Origin: Sphingobacterium bovisgrunnientis
Lineage (GTDB): Bacteria; Bacteroidota; Bacteroidia; Sphingobacteriales; Sphingobacteriaceae
Length of the DNA: 64,000 nucleotides
Assembly: GCF_009829085.1 (NCBI RefSeq)
Contig: NZ_WUQY01000003.1
Location: 1-64,000 of the forward strand
Direction: 5' to 3'
How positions within the stretch are numbered: the stretch's first letter is position 1; each line of letters begins with the position of its first letter. Both the position numbers and the translations under genes were made by a program. Of this stretch, positions 1 to 7,486 are shown piece after piece. Under the pieces are notes generated by a model, which saw nothing but the letters and a program-made list of their open reading frames with translations, did no database searches and was not told where the DNA came from.

Positions 1-85
1 TAAATCCAGTGGCAATAAGTCCAAATTATTGGTTAAAACTGGTGTACTTTACAGCGGAACAGCTGGTGTACTTTGTTCGGAATAA
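1..85. mobile_element. Right end of an IS21-like insertion sequence (partial)
   Basis: Two copies of CTGGTGTACTTT start at 39 and 63, giving a tandem 24-bp arrangement just before the point where integrase coding sequence resumes. Tandem terminal repeats of this kind are typical of IS21-family ends. Most of the element, including any istA/istB genes, lies outside the window, so the family call is an inference from the end structure alone. An in-frame stop at 83-85 separates it from the integrase fragment. Confidence 0.45.
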
Positions 86-634
86 TCATTAGAGGAAATA
101 AATAAAATTAAGGATGCAGAAATTGATGAATGTTATCATCATGTACGTGATCTTTTTCTAATAGCATGCTATTCTGCATTACGATTTAGTGATTTTTCTA
201 AATTGGAGGTAATTGATATTGATAACGACTACATTCGTATCAAGCAAGATAAAACTGAAAACCGTGTAACAATCCCGATTATGAAAGGGATGAGGGATGT
301 TTTATCTCGTTATGATGGAAAGCTCCCTCCTGTGTGTAGCAATCAGCACTTTAATAGAACTATTAAAGAAATTTGTGCACTCAAAGAAATTGGCATTGAT
401 AGAATGATCGGGCGCGATAAGGATGGTCAGAAAATTATGCTCAGCTCAATGGTTACAAGTCATACAGGAAGGAGATCGTATGCAACCAATATGTTTAAAC
501 TTGGTGTACCTACGTTATTGATTATGTCAGCAACTGGACATAAAAAGGAGGAAATGTTTCTACGTTATATCAAAGCGACGAACGAAGAAAAATCACATAT
601 GTTATCAGATTGGATGAAGAAGCTAGATATCTAA
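86..634 (+). pseudogene. Tyrosine recombinase (phage integrase), C-terminal catalytic part, 5' truncated
   Basis: Reading back in frame from the stop at 634, coding sequence extends to about 86. It includes the first catalytic arginine in LRFSD, the H-x-x-R box in SHTGRRSYATN and the late His and Tyr in ATGHKKEEMFLRYIK. Everything N-terminal, meaning the arm-binding and core-binding domains, is missing because a stop at 83-85 and IS-like DNA precede it. The only available start inside is a TTG at 203, which would drop the first catalytic Arg. The family cuts and rejoins att sites to integrate and excise the phage. This copy should not work unless the missing half is restored. Confidence 0.8.
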
Positions 635-999
635 TCCTTGGAGTATACGTCGCGCACAAGCTTGTTAACAGTGCTTCTTAAATTGTCATATAACTTGGAG
701 AGATCTTCATAATCTTTTTTTATCGTTGCTAAATCTGCAAGAATAGTAGATTTGTCTTCCTCTTCATTTAGCATCGTACCCTGGCCAGTGATATACCAAT
801 TTATATTGAGTTTATATTTTTTACGAAGAATTCTTAGCATAGAAAATGTTAATGGTCTTTCACCTTTTTCAATTTTACTAATATTAGGTTGCTTGGTTTC
901 TAGGATTTTTGCTATTTCCACCTGTGAAAGCTCCATCTTTTCTCTAAATTTGACAAAGCGTGCAGCTTCGGCGTTGTATTCAATTTCTTTTAGTGCCAT
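631..999 (-). CDS. XRE-family HTH protein with coiled-coil tail
   Basis: This 122-residue protein has an XRE/Cro-type helix-turn-helix at roughly residues 17-70 (LSQVEIAKILETKQPNISKI is the recognition region). The C-terminal 45 residues look like a coiled coil that could dimerise. It is the last gene of a three-gene leftward immunity operon. Its stop overlaps the integrase stop by 4 bp, and its ATG overlaps the end of the next gene by 1 bp. It is probably a second lysogeny regulator beside the CI-like repressor; its DNA target is unknown. Confidence 0.75.
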   Translation of the reverse strand: MALKEIEYNAEAARFVKFREKMELSQVEIAKILETKQPNISKIEKGERPLTFSMLRILRKKYKLNINWYITGQGTMLNEEEDKSTILADLATIKKDYEDLSKLYDNLRSTVNKLVRDVYSKD

Positions 1000-1379
1000 T
1001 ATATTGATGTAAATTTAAATTTTAGATTTTTGAAATATAGATCTTTTGAAACTTTGAATAAATGTTCGTTAGTGAATTCTAATCTATAGTTACCTATAAT
1101 GCTTTCGTCAAGAAATAAATTTAGAATCTCTCCGATATACTCAATCCAAATGGTATCTTCATCTTGTATATTTACATTAAGACTCCCGATTATTTCATTA
1201 TCGTCTTCATCCTGCATTGCAAACAAGGTGTTAACCAAAATTAATTTGGTCCTGGATGGTCTTTGCTGTTTTCCTGTTACAAAATGTATTTCATCGTTTT
1301 TAAATATATCTTTTGATTTTAGGAAATCTATAACCGTATCGGATATATTTATTTCATTTTTCACGTTGTTTATGCTCAT
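999..1379 (-). CDS. Hypothetical protein in the immunity operon
   Basis: A 126-residue acidic protein without a motif I recognise. It lies between the repressor (stop at 1380, directly adjacent) and the XRE protein (1-bp overlap), so it is almost certainly co-transcribed with them. The segment DEDDNEIIGSLNVNIQDEDTIW suggests a small beta-rich fold. Its position suggests a role in immunity or superinfection exclusion, but nothing in the sequence shows it. Confidence 0.6.
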   Translation of the reverse strand: MSINNVKNEINISDTVIDFLKSKDIFKNDEIHFVTGKQQRPSRTKLILVNTLFAMQDEDDNEIIGSLNVNIQDEDTIWIEYIGEILNLFLDESIIGNYRLEFTNEHLFKVSKDLYFKNLKFKFTSI

Positions 1380-2195
1380 CTATATTTCTACTTCTCTTTT
1401 TACTACATTATAAATAAATGCGACCTCTTTTAAATCAACTGTAAAGTCAGGGTAGGTTTCCTTGTCTTCATTTAAAGAGTGGAGTGTTACTATGCCTTCA
1501 TTTACATTGTGATCGACTAACTCTTTAAAAATAATTCCATCATTTTTAGTTACAAAAATATAAAATGGATATTTGTGGGTGTGGAAACGAGATTTCCATA
1601 ACTCAGGAGCTATTTCTCTTCCAATTACAACATCACCATGAATAAAGGTCGTTCTTTTGTCAACATCCATGCTGTCTCCCATTACTCGGAAAGCTTTGTA
1701 TCTTCCTTTATGATACCTATAAACAGTAGTTACTATGTATTCTTGATCTTCAATATATTCAGCGTCTGCAAAACCTGAAAGAACACCAGCTTTAGCAGTC
1801 TCGCTAATCAATGGAACTTTCATTCTATATACTCCTGGAGATATTTCATAAAACTTTGTATTGCCATCCTCGTCAAACATGGCTATTTCATTGTATGGAA
1901 TGTCTCCTAAAATGTTTCCATTAGAATTTAATTGAGATTTAAGATTATTTATTTGGAAATTATTATGCTTCTCACTACTGTATTTTATTTCTGATTTTCC
2001 AAGAAGCCACTCAATATTATATTCAGGAAATGTTTTTTCTAATTTAACAATTGTAGTGTTCCAAAGATTATCCACAGCTTCTTCTGGAGTGGCAATAAGC
2101 TTGGATAAATTGCCTTGATTCATGTTTAATGCTTGGGCTGCTAATCCTTTTTTTATAAACTTTTCTTTGATGGCAATCTCCAAATTTTTTAACAT
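1380..2195 (-). CDS. CI/LexA-type phage repressor with S24 peptidase domain
   Basis: The 271-residue protein has an N-terminal DNA-binding region (about 1-65, with QALNMNQGNLSKL resembling an HTH) and a C-terminal S24 peptidase domain. The self-cleavage site is probably A136-G137 in AKAGVLSGF. The nucleophile is S175 in MGDSMD and the general base is K224 in IIFKEL. Family knowledge: RecA filaments trigger self-cleavage after DNA damage, which releases the lytic genes. It is divergent from the early genes across a 101-bp region with a perfect inverted repeat. All key residues are present, so inducibility seems intact. Confidence 0.88.
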   Translation of the reverse strand: MLKNLEIAIKEKFIKKGLAAQALNMNQGNLSKLIATPEEAVDNLWNTTIVKLEKTFPEYNIEWLLGKSEIKYSSEKHNNFQINNLKSQLNSNGNILGDIPYNEIAMFDEDGNTKFYEISPGVYRMKVPLISETAKAGVLSGFADAEYIEDQEYIVTTVYRYHKGRYKAFRVMGDSMDVDKRTTFIHGDVVIGREIAPELWKSRFHTHKYPFYIFVTKNDGIIFKELVDHNVNEGIVTLHSLNEDKETYPDFTVDLKEVAFIYNVVKREVEI

Positions 2196-2242
2196 TTTTT
2201 CAATTGTTTAATTTGTATAAATTTGTATCTTTGATATGTATT

Positions 2243-2262
2243 GATACAATTTATATTGTATC
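2243..2262. promoter_or_regulatory. Probable repressor operator (inverted repeat)
   Basis: GATACAAT and its exact reverse complement ATTGTATC face each other across TTAT. The site lies in the divergent region between the repressor and the first early gene, with further GTATC half-sites nearby (around 2225). This is the expected place for the repressor to control both directions. The binding protein is inferred. Confidence 0.6.
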
Positions 2263-2296
2263 TTCATTAGTCAAATATTATACCAATATATAATAA

Positions 2297-2518
2297 ATGA
2301 AACTTTTAAACAAATCTATAGAACCAACTGTCAAAGAGGCATTGCTTTCTTTAAAGGTAAATTGTCAATGTTTGCAATTTCCAGCTGAAAAAAGGCATTA
2401 TATAAGGCTTGTAATTGCTAGAATAAAAAAAGAAAATTCTACATATAATTACAAAACAAAAACAAAAAAAGACAGTTTTTATGTATGGCGGAAAGATCCT
2501 AACACAAAGAGTAAATAA
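2297..2518 (+). CDS. Small basic protein, first early gene
   Basis: A 73-residue, Lys-rich protein without a recognisable domain. It is the first rightward gene opposite the repressor, the position that Cro or anti-repressors take in many temperate phages. No HTH is obvious, so I do not call it Cro. It is flanked by GTATC-type operator repeats on both sides (2243-2262 and 2549-2578), so it is probably repressed in the lysogen. Confidence 0.5.
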   Translation: MKLLNKSIEPTVKEALLSLKVNCQCLQFPAEKRHYIRLVIARIKKENSTYNYKTKTKKDSFYVWRKDPNTKSK

Positions 2519-2548
2519 AAATACAAAAATAAATATTAAAATAAATTT

Positions 2549-2578
2549 GTATCTATATGTATCTATATGTATCTTTGA
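2549..2578. promoter_or_regulatory. Three tandem 10-bp operator-like repeats
   Basis: TGTATCTATA, TGTATCTATA and TGTATCTTTG follow one another without a gap, then a half-site AGTATC. The 10-bp spacing matches one turn of DNA, and the GTATC core is the same as in the inverted repeat at 2243-2262. This looks like a second operator controlling the main early operon. Confidence 0.5.
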
Positions 2579-2594
2579 GTATCAAAACAAATAA

Positions 2595-2614
2595 AGCCCT
2601 ACGGTAATAGGGCT
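2595..2614. terminator. Hairpin before the early operon
   Basis: AGCCCTA and TAGGGCT form a perfect 7-bp stem with a 6-base loop. No T-run follows, so it may be an attenuator or leader structure and not a true terminator. It lies just after the tandem operator repeats and before the AAAGTAACACAC leader at 2620-2631. Confidence 0.4.
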
Positions 2615-2619
2615 TATTA

Positions 2620-2631
2620 AAAGTAACACAC
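2620..2631 (+). promoter_or_regulatory. Recurrent leader AAAGTAACACAC, copy 1
   Basis: Exact 12-base copy of a leader that recurs at 3177, 7851, 12700 and, on the minus strand, 56013-56024. Here it lies 34 bases before the ATG at 2666. Other copies abut the ATG, which suggests a translation-initiation or mRNA 5'-end signal. Confidence 0.5.
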
Positions 2632-2665
2632 CCGCAAGGGATGCATTTTAACACAAATCAAAGTT

Positions 2666-3019
2666 ATGAAAGATTTAACAATTATCGAAGGTCAATCAGA
2701 AAAGTTTGTTCTCGTAGATCAAGAAAATGACAATTACAGCTTAAAAGCATATTATGTCAATTTGTCAAATTACAATGAAGGGTTTTTTAATGATGAAGAC
2801 CTTAAAGAGGTAGAAGTAGAATTTTCTGCTCAAAGAAGTTCATCTATTAGGGGTTGGTTTAACAATGATTATGACGCACCTAATTTTGAAGATATAAATG
2901 CGTATCCTGGTGATGATTCCTACGATTATACTTTGGCGATACAAACAGCCTTAGAAGTAGCTAATGAGCAAGTATTACAATTATTTGATATAAATGAGAA
3001 AGTATGTATGACGCAATGA
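2666..3019 (+). CDS. Hypothetical early protein
   Basis: A 117-residue, strongly acidic protein with Asp- and Asn-rich stretches around residues 45-90 (FNNDYDAPNFEDINAYPGDD). No known domain is recognised. It heads the early operon and its stop overlaps the ATG of the next small gene at 3016, so the two are translationally coupled. High acidity is common in DNA-mimic or host-takeover proteins, but that is only a possibility. Confidence 0.6.
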   Translation: MKDLTIIEGQSEKFVLVDQENDNYSLKAYYVNLSNYNEGFFNDEDLKEVEVEFSAQRSSSIRGWFNNDYDAPNFEDINAYPGDDSYDYTLAIQTALEVANEQVLQLFDINEKVCMTQ

Positions 3020-3147
3020 TCTATAATAAATTGCCTCACGGTACTGAGGTGATCTTTATTAAAGTAGAAGATGGTAAAGAGATCATTTATGAAGATTGGT
3101 TTTCGCACCACGACATAAAAAAAATTCAAACTGAGTATATCAAATAG
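3016..3147 (+). CDS. Small hypothetical protein, 43 residues
   Basis: The ATG at 3016 overlaps the previous stop as ATGA. The product begins MIYNKLPHGTEVIFIKVEDG and ends at a TAG at 3145-3147. No domain is recognised. Translational coupling and a coherent small beta-rich sequence support it as a real gene. Confidence 0.5.
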   Translation: MIYNKLPHGTEVIFIKVEDGKEIIYEDWFSHHDIKKIQTEYIK

Positions 3148-3176
3148 GAATATTAGATATTTTTTTTTAACACATA

Positions 3177-3188
3177 AAAGTAACACAC
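3177..3188 (+). promoter_or_regulatory. Recurrent leader AAAGTAACACAC, copy 2
   Basis: Exact 12-base copy ending directly at the ATG at 3189. It stands in the usual ribosome-binding region, yet no Shine-Dalgarno sequence is visible. Confidence 0.55.
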
Positions 3189-3344
3189 ATGAAATCAATT
3201 CTTAAATTTTTCCGTTCGCTTGAATACAATGTAGTATCTAGTGAATTTAGCCCAGCTAAAGAAGCTTTACATTTCTTTTTTCAATTAGCTGTTATAGCTC
3301 TAATTTTTGGGTCTTTCTGTTTTATTATCATTATAAACCTTTAA
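3189..3344 (+). CDS. Small single-pass membrane protein, 51 residues
   Basis: Starts at an ATG directly after the AAAGTAACACAC leader and ends at a TAA at 3342-3344. Residues about 28-49 are strongly hydrophobic (FFFQLAVIALIFGSFCFIII), giving one membrane span with a cytoplasmic-looking N-terminus. The function is unknown; small early membrane proteins in phages often act on host envelope processes or superinfection. Confidence 0.55.
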   Translation: MKSILKFFRSLEYNVVSSEFSPAKEALHFFFQLAVIALIFGSFCFIIIINL

Positions 3345-3355
3345 TATCTGACATT

Positions 3356-4156
3356 ATGACAAATTTAGTGAGTGCTATTCTTGCCGTTATGGGTGAGGTA
3401 GAAAACATCGAAAAAAATATGACCGTTGGAAGCGGTGCAAGCTCTTATAAAGGTGTATCTGATAAAGATGTAAAGTTAGCTATTGGTAAAGCTATGCGTA
3501 AACATGGATTAGTTATTTTTCCTTTAGAAGTTAATCCAACTGTAAAAGTTGAACGTTGGGAAGAAGACACGTATTATAATGGCCAAAAAAGCGGTGTAAA
3601 GGTTAAGCAATCAGTATTTACAGAGGTTGAACCGAAATACTTAGTAATGCACACAAGTGGTGAAAGTCAAATTATTTCAGGATATGGCCATGGTGTGGAT
3701 TCTCAAGATAAAAGCGCAGGTAAAGCAACTACATACGCTTTGAAAAATGTATTACTCAATTTATTTCTTGTGCCTACTGGAACGGTTGACGATACAGATA
3801 ACAAACATTCTGATGATATGCCAGTACCAGGTCAAAAAGGTTCTGAAAATCAATCCGAAAATGCAAAACCAGTTACTGCAACAACTCTTGCACCTACATT
3901 AGTGAAGGTTGTCGGTAAAACAACTGATTTAGTGGCTCTCAATACTATTTGGAACAACAATAAACAGTTACACGAAAATGCTGAATTTTTAAAACTTATC
4001 TGCATGCGTAGAATTGATTTTGCAACAAGTACAGAGGATTTAAGTAAAATCTTTGATGACGCTCAATTATTACACACTGATACTGATTTTGTGTCTCAAT
4101 TAGGCGTTAAAAAGAAAGAGTTTTTAAACGCTAATACCAAAAAACAAACTGCATAG
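3356..4156 (+). CDS. erf: ERF-family single-strand annealing protein
   Basis: The 266-residue protein has the ERF core at about residues 25-145. YKGVSDKDV near residue 30 and the GYGHGVDSQDKSAGKATTYA block with LVPTGTVDDTD at the end are typical. ERF proteins coat single-stranded DNA and promote annealing for phage recombination and genome circularisation. The tail after residue 150 is less conserved. It is followed 2 bp later by a RecE-like nuclease, the usual exonuclease plus annealase pairing. Confidence 0.87.
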   Translation: MTNLVSAILAVMGEVENIEKNMTVGSGASSYKGVSDKDVKLAIGKAMRKHGLVIFPLEVNPTVKVERWEEDTYYNGQKSGVKVKQSVFTEVEPKYLVMHTSGESQIISGYGHGVDSQDKSAGKATTYALKNVLLNLFLVPTGTVDDTDNKHSDDMPVPGQKGSENQSENAKPVTATTLAPTLVKVVGKTTDLVALNTIWNNNKQLHENAEFLKLICMRRIDFATSTEDLSKIFDDAQLLHTDTDFVSQLGVKKKEFLNANTKKQTA

Positions 4157-4158
4157 TT

Positions 4159-5025
4159 ATGATACTTTTAAATGAAAATCCAGCCTTAGAAAGTAAACTC
4201 TCTGAGGCTGAAAAAAGAGCTAATTTCATAAAAAATTTGATTAAGGATATAAAATCAGGTACCTCAAAGTTGAGTTATTCTGCCTTATCAAAATTCAAAA
4301 GAAGTCCAAACGCTTTTATTAATTATAAAATGAAAGCTTTTGAAACTACTGATTCAATGTTATTGGGAAAACTTGTACACGCAATGGTTTTAGAGCCACA
4401 TACTGTAGAAGATCAGTTTTTCACAGATTCTGAAATGGTTGTTGAAATTGGCGGTGCAAGTCCTAGATCAACAAAGGCTTATAAAGAATGGAAAGCTGAA
4501 CAAATAAGCTTATATCCAAATAAAGAGCTTGTTTCTGCTGATACTTTAAAGTTAGCTGAACGAATGGCGAATGCAGTAATAAATAATAGGGCTGCTAAAC
4601 AAGTCTTGAGTTTGATTCAGCAAACTGAGCACAAAATAGAATGGGATTTTGAAGGTCTTAAGTTTATCTCTTTTTTAGATGGAATAGGTGAAGTTATAAT
4701 TGACTTAAAAATATGTGCTGATGCAGAGCCTCGAAAATTCCAACGTGATATTATTTATCAAAATTACCATTTACAAGCAGGCGTATATACAACTGCAGTA
4801 GGTGAAGTTTTACCATATTATATCATAGCTGTTGATAGAGAATGTGAAGTGTCTGTGCATCATTTGATGGAAGACCTTGTCTTAAAAGGTGTATCAATTT
4901 TTGAAGGACTAATTAAAGAGTTCAAATCATGCCTTGAAACAGGTTATTTTAATGAATCGTTCGAATACAGGGCTTCAACTGATGAAGGTATTTATAAAAT
5001 GGATCTTCCACCTTATTTAATATAG
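4159..5025 (+). CDS. RecE/exonuclease VIII-like PD-(D/E)XK nuclease
   Basis: The 288-residue protein shows the layout of the exonuclease VIII catalytic domain. SYSALSKFKRSP opens the fold, LLGKLVHAMVLEP carries the first active-site histidine region, SFLDGI gives the metal-binding Asp, IIDLK is the D-x-K motif, and YHLQAGVY is the closing Gln motif. It should digest one strand of double-stranded ends to give substrate for the ERF protein upstream. Spacing to both neighbours is 2 bp, so the genes are one operon. Confidence 0.82.
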   Translation: MILLNENPALESKLSEAEKRANFIKNLIKDIKSGTSKLSYSALSKFKRSPNAFINYKMKAFETTDSMLLGKLVHAMVLEPHTVEDQFFTDSEMVVEIGGASPRSTKAYKEWKAEQISLYPNKELVSADTLKLAERMANAVINNRAAKQVLSLIQQTEHKIEWDFEGLKFISFLDGIGEVIIDLKICADAEPRKFQRDIIYQNYHLQAGVYTTAVGEVLPYYIIAVDRECEVSVHHLMEDLVLKGVSIFEGLIKEFKSCLETGYFNESFEYRASTDEGIYKMDLPPYLI

Positions 5026-5027
5026 AA

Positions 5028-5594
5028 ATGGCTAAAATTCTTTTTAACGACCTGGAAACAACTGGTACCATGTTTTGGAAAAATGGTATTCATCAATTAT
5101 CTGGAATTCTTGAAATTGATGGTGAGGTGAAAGAATCATTTAATTTTAAGATGCAACCCAATCCAAATGCAGTAATAGATGATAATGCATTAAAAGTAGC
5201 TAACGTTACACGTGAGGATTTAAACGGTTACGAATTAACAATGATTACAGGATATCAAAAGTTTATTCAAATGCTTTCTAAGTACGTGGATAAATTCGAT
5301 AAAAAGGATAAAATATTCTTATGTGGATTCCGAAATACCGGCTTTGATGATCCTTTTCTAAATGCTTTTTTCAAACAGAACGGTGATGATTATTTCTTTT
5401 CATGGTTTTGGGGCAATAGTTTAGATGTTAATGTTTTGGCTACTCAAAAATTCAAAGATGTACGATCCACACTAAAGGATTTTAAGCTTTCTACAGTAGC
5501 TAAAATAGTAGGTATAGAAGTGGATGATTCGCGTCTACACGATGCGTTATACGACGTAGAATTAACACGATTAATCTATTATAAAGTATGCTAG
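5028..5594 (+). CDS. DnaQ-like DEDDh 3'-5' exonuclease
   Basis: The 188-residue protein has the DEDD signature: D8-x-E10 in FNDLETTG, an Asp in NTGFDDPF, and H-x(4)-D in LHDALYDVELT near the C-terminus. It is a compact stand-alone exonuclease of about the size of phage RNase T/DnaQ relatives. It is the third member of the recombination operon and may trim 3' ends during recombination or replication. Confidence 0.8.
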   Translation: MAKILFNDLETTGTMFWKNGIHQLSGILEIDGEVKESFNFKMQPNPNAVIDDNALKVANVTREDLNGYELTMITGYQKFIQMLSKYVDKFDKKDKIFLCGFRNTGFDDPFLNAFFKQNGDDYFFSWFWGNSLDVNVLATQKFKDVRSTLKDFKLSTVAKIVGIEVDDSRLHDALYDVELTRLIYYKVC

Positions 5595-5830
5595 AGGCTA
5601 TCGAAATAAGCATTGATAAATTAATTACCAATGCTTGCAAATTATCGGATAAAGTAGAGCAATCTGCAGTTCAAAATTTAATTCATGAAGACGTAGATAA
5701 AGTAATGCTTTTAGTTTCAGTTCGTCAATTATCATCAGTTATTAACAGTATAAAAAAACAATACAATGAAGGAACAGGAGCACACCAAGAGTCTGCAAAA
5801 GTTGTCGATAATGATTACCCAGATTGGTGA
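5588..5830 (+). CDS. Hypothetical protein, 80 residues
   Basis: A mostly helical 80-residue protein that starts 7 bp before the end of the exonuclease gene. No domain is recognised. Its 3' end overlaps the next frame, so translational coupling is likely. Confidence 0.55.
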   Translation: MLEAIEISIDKLITNACKLSDKVEQSAVQNLIHEDVDKVMLLVSVRQLSSVINSIKKQYNEGTGAHQESAKVVDNDYPDW

Positions 5831-6167
5831 AGCTATCGAGCAGCAAATAGATAGAGACAATCCAGACGAAGTGCTTGGAAAACTTCAAGAATTAGCGTCT
5901 CTTCAAAGCACAGCGTCTTATTGTCTTGCTACTGCAAAACAATTGTACAACACTAAAATTGCAACATTATTAATAAGTGATTTTTACAAGGGGTATACGG
6001 CAACGGATAGAAAAACAATCTTCCTTGAGCTTGCAAAAGAAGAACTATTCTTATTAAACCTTATAGATAGGTTCGTAGCAAATATTAGTCACTCGATTGA
6101 AAGTCTTAGGAGCATTCTTTCATTTAAAAAGCATGAGTTAGATCAAAGTCGTTATCAAACAACATAA
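5811..6167 (+). CDS. Hypothetical helical protein, 118 residues
   Basis: I chose the ATG at 5811 (MITQIGEAIEQQ), which leaves a 20-bp overlap with the previous gene; an in-frame ATG at 5766 is the longer alternative. The protein is almost entirely amphipathic helix and resembles four-helix phage proteins of unknown function. It sits between recombination genes and the SSB-like gene. Confidence 0.6.
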   Translation: MITQIGEAIEQQIDRDNPDEVLGKLQELASLQSTASYCLATAKQLYNTKIATLLISDFYKGYTATDRKTIFLELAKEELFLLNLIDRFVANISHSIESLRSILSFKKHELDQSRYQTT

Positions 6168-6172
6168 AAAAT

Positions 6173-6544
6173 ATGGATATAAAAGGTAGAGTCCACGAAA
6201 TAGGACCAGTTCAACAAGTAACTGACAGTTTCAAAAAGAGAGAACTAGTTTTAGCATATTGGGAAAACCCACAATTTGTGGAGTATATTACATTTCAGGC
6301 AATGCAAGATAGAGTCTCAATTTTTGATAATTTAAAAGTTGGACAAGATGTTTCTATAGATTTCAATATTAAAGGACGTCCTTGGACAAATAAGGATGGT
6401 GCAACTACTTATTTTAATTCTTTGGTTGCCTGGAGAGTTTCACCATTAAGCAATCAACAACCAGCTACTAATACTGATTATTCTAACATCCCTGCACCAG
6501 TTGATATTTCTGGCGGAGCGGACGATGATGATTTACCATTCTAG
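6173..6544 (+). CDS. DUF3127-type SSB-like protein
   Basis: The 123-residue protein fits the DUF3127 family, an OB-fold-like family of Bacteroidota and their phages. It has MDIKGRVHEIGPVQQV at the start, then FNIKGRPWTNKDG, then a flexible linker and an acidic end DDDDLPF. That end is the same kind of tip that single-strand binding proteins use to recruit partners. It probably binds single-stranded DNA made by the neighbouring nucleases. Confidence 0.8.
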   Translation: MDIKGRVHEIGPVQQVTDSFKKRELVLAYWENPQFVEYITFQAMQDRVSIFDNLKVGQDVSIDFNIKGRPWTNKDGATTYFNSLVAWRVSPLSNQQPATNTDYSNIPAPVDISGGADDDDLPF

Positions 6545-6581
6545 TTTCAAACAAAATATAAATTCATTTTAAAAATATATC

Positions 6582-7091
6582 ATGAAAGATTTAAATAACA
6601 ATATTATCCAATGGGCAGACGATAAAGGTATATTATCTAATGCTACACCATTAACTCAAATCAAAAAGACATTTGAGGAACTTACAGAGTTGATTACAGC
6701 TTTGATTGATAAAAATCCAGAAGAGGTAAAAGATGCAATAGGAGATGTTAACGTAACATTAATTATAGTTAGTAAGCTTGCAGAACTTAAACCATCTTTT
6801 GAGGAACTAGGTAAATCAAATGTTTTTATAACAGCTAACTGGATCGTCGAAATTTTCCAAAAGATAGCTAGAAATAAAGATATTTCCATTGATGTAATTC
6901 GAGCTCAAGAGGCATTAAATCGATTAGCAAAAGAGAACGGACTAACATTAGAGGTGTGTACTCAGTCAGCTTATGAAGTTATTTCAAAGCGTACAGGAAA
7001 AATAGTTGATGGTGTTTTTGTGAAAGATGAAAAGAACGTAACATCAGGTAAATCAAGACGCAATACTTCAAAAGACAAGGAGGTGAAATAA
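6582..7091 (+). CDS. MazG-like nucleotide pyrophosphohydrolase
   Basis: The 169-residue protein carries the MazG metal motif: E32-E33-x-x-E36 in FEELTEL and E48-x-x-D51-x-x-G54-D55 in EEVKDAIGD. These residues bind magnesium and hydrolyse NTPs to NMP and pyrophosphate. The C-terminal VISKRTGKIVDGVFVKDE is typical of phage versions. The phage role may be nucleotide-pool cleaning or interference with host (p)ppGpp signalling. The tail after residue 150 is basic. Confidence 0.78.
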   Translation: MKDLNNNIIQWADDKGILSNATPLTQIKKTFEELTELITALIDKNPEEVKDAIGDVNVTLIIVSKLAELKPSFEELGKSNVFITANWIVEIFQKIARNKDISIDVIRAQEALNRLAKENGLTLEVCTQSAYEVISKRTGKIVDGVFVKDEKNVTSGKSRRNTSKDKEVK

Positions 7092-7092
7092 T

Positions 7093-7413
7093 ATGAGCGA
7101 AATAACCTTTGAACAAGTTCCGCATGTATTAGGATTGATCTTAAAAAAAATGGAGGGTCTTGAAGAGGAAATCAAAGGCTTAAAGGAAAAGTATGAATCT
7201 GCTCCAACTCTTCCAAATGATCATGATGAGCTTTTAACCTTTGATGAAGCATTAGTTGTGCTAAAAATCAAAAAAAACACATTACACAGATGGAAGCGTG
7301 ACGGGATAATTCCGTATCGTAAAATAGGTACAAAGAATTACTTTAAAAAGTCTGATCTTGAAGAATACAACAAGATCGAAATTAAAAAGCCAAAAGGCTT
7401 ACGTCGTTTTTAG
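7093..7413 (+). CDS. Excisionase-like MerR-type HTH protein
   Basis: In this 106-residue protein, residues about 50-98 form a helix-turn-helix of the excisionase/HTH_17 type (LTFDEALVVLKIKKNTLHRW, then GIIPYRKIGTKNYF). An N-terminal coiled coil precedes it. In Bacteroidota mobile elements such proteins act as excision or transcription factors. It begins 1 bp after the MazG-like stop and ends the first early operon. Confidence 0.75.
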   Translation: MSEITFEQVPHVLGLILKKMEGLEEEIKGLKEKYESAPTLPNDHDELLTFDEALVVLKIKKNTLHRWKRDGIIPYRKIGTKNYFKKSDLEEYNKIEIKKPKGLRRF

Positions 7414-7433
7414 TGTTTTCTTTATTTTAAAAT

Positions 7434-7457
7434 ATATCTAAAAAATATATTTGATAT
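7434..7457. promoter_or_regulatory. 24-bp palindrome ATATC-N14-GATAT, site A
   Basis: One of four sites with exactly ATATC, 14 AT-rich bases and GATAT (others at 11818, 40019 and 52783). It contains its own TATATTTG (7446-7453), a good -7 promoter element, and sits just after the excisionase-like gene in a 214-bp gap. It is probably an operator or a promoter for the next transcript. Confidence 0.5.
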
Positions 7458-7472
7458 ATAAATAAATAGGTT

Positions 7473-7480
7473 TATATTTG
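7473..7480 (+). promoter_or_regulatory. Bacteroidota-type -7 element TATATTTG
   Basis: TATATTTG matches the TAnnTTTG -7 consensus of the Bacteroidota housekeeping sigma factor. It is placed to start transcription near 7486, at the head of a structured leader before the gene at 7628. Confidence 0.5.
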
Positions 7481-7486
7481 TGGTGT

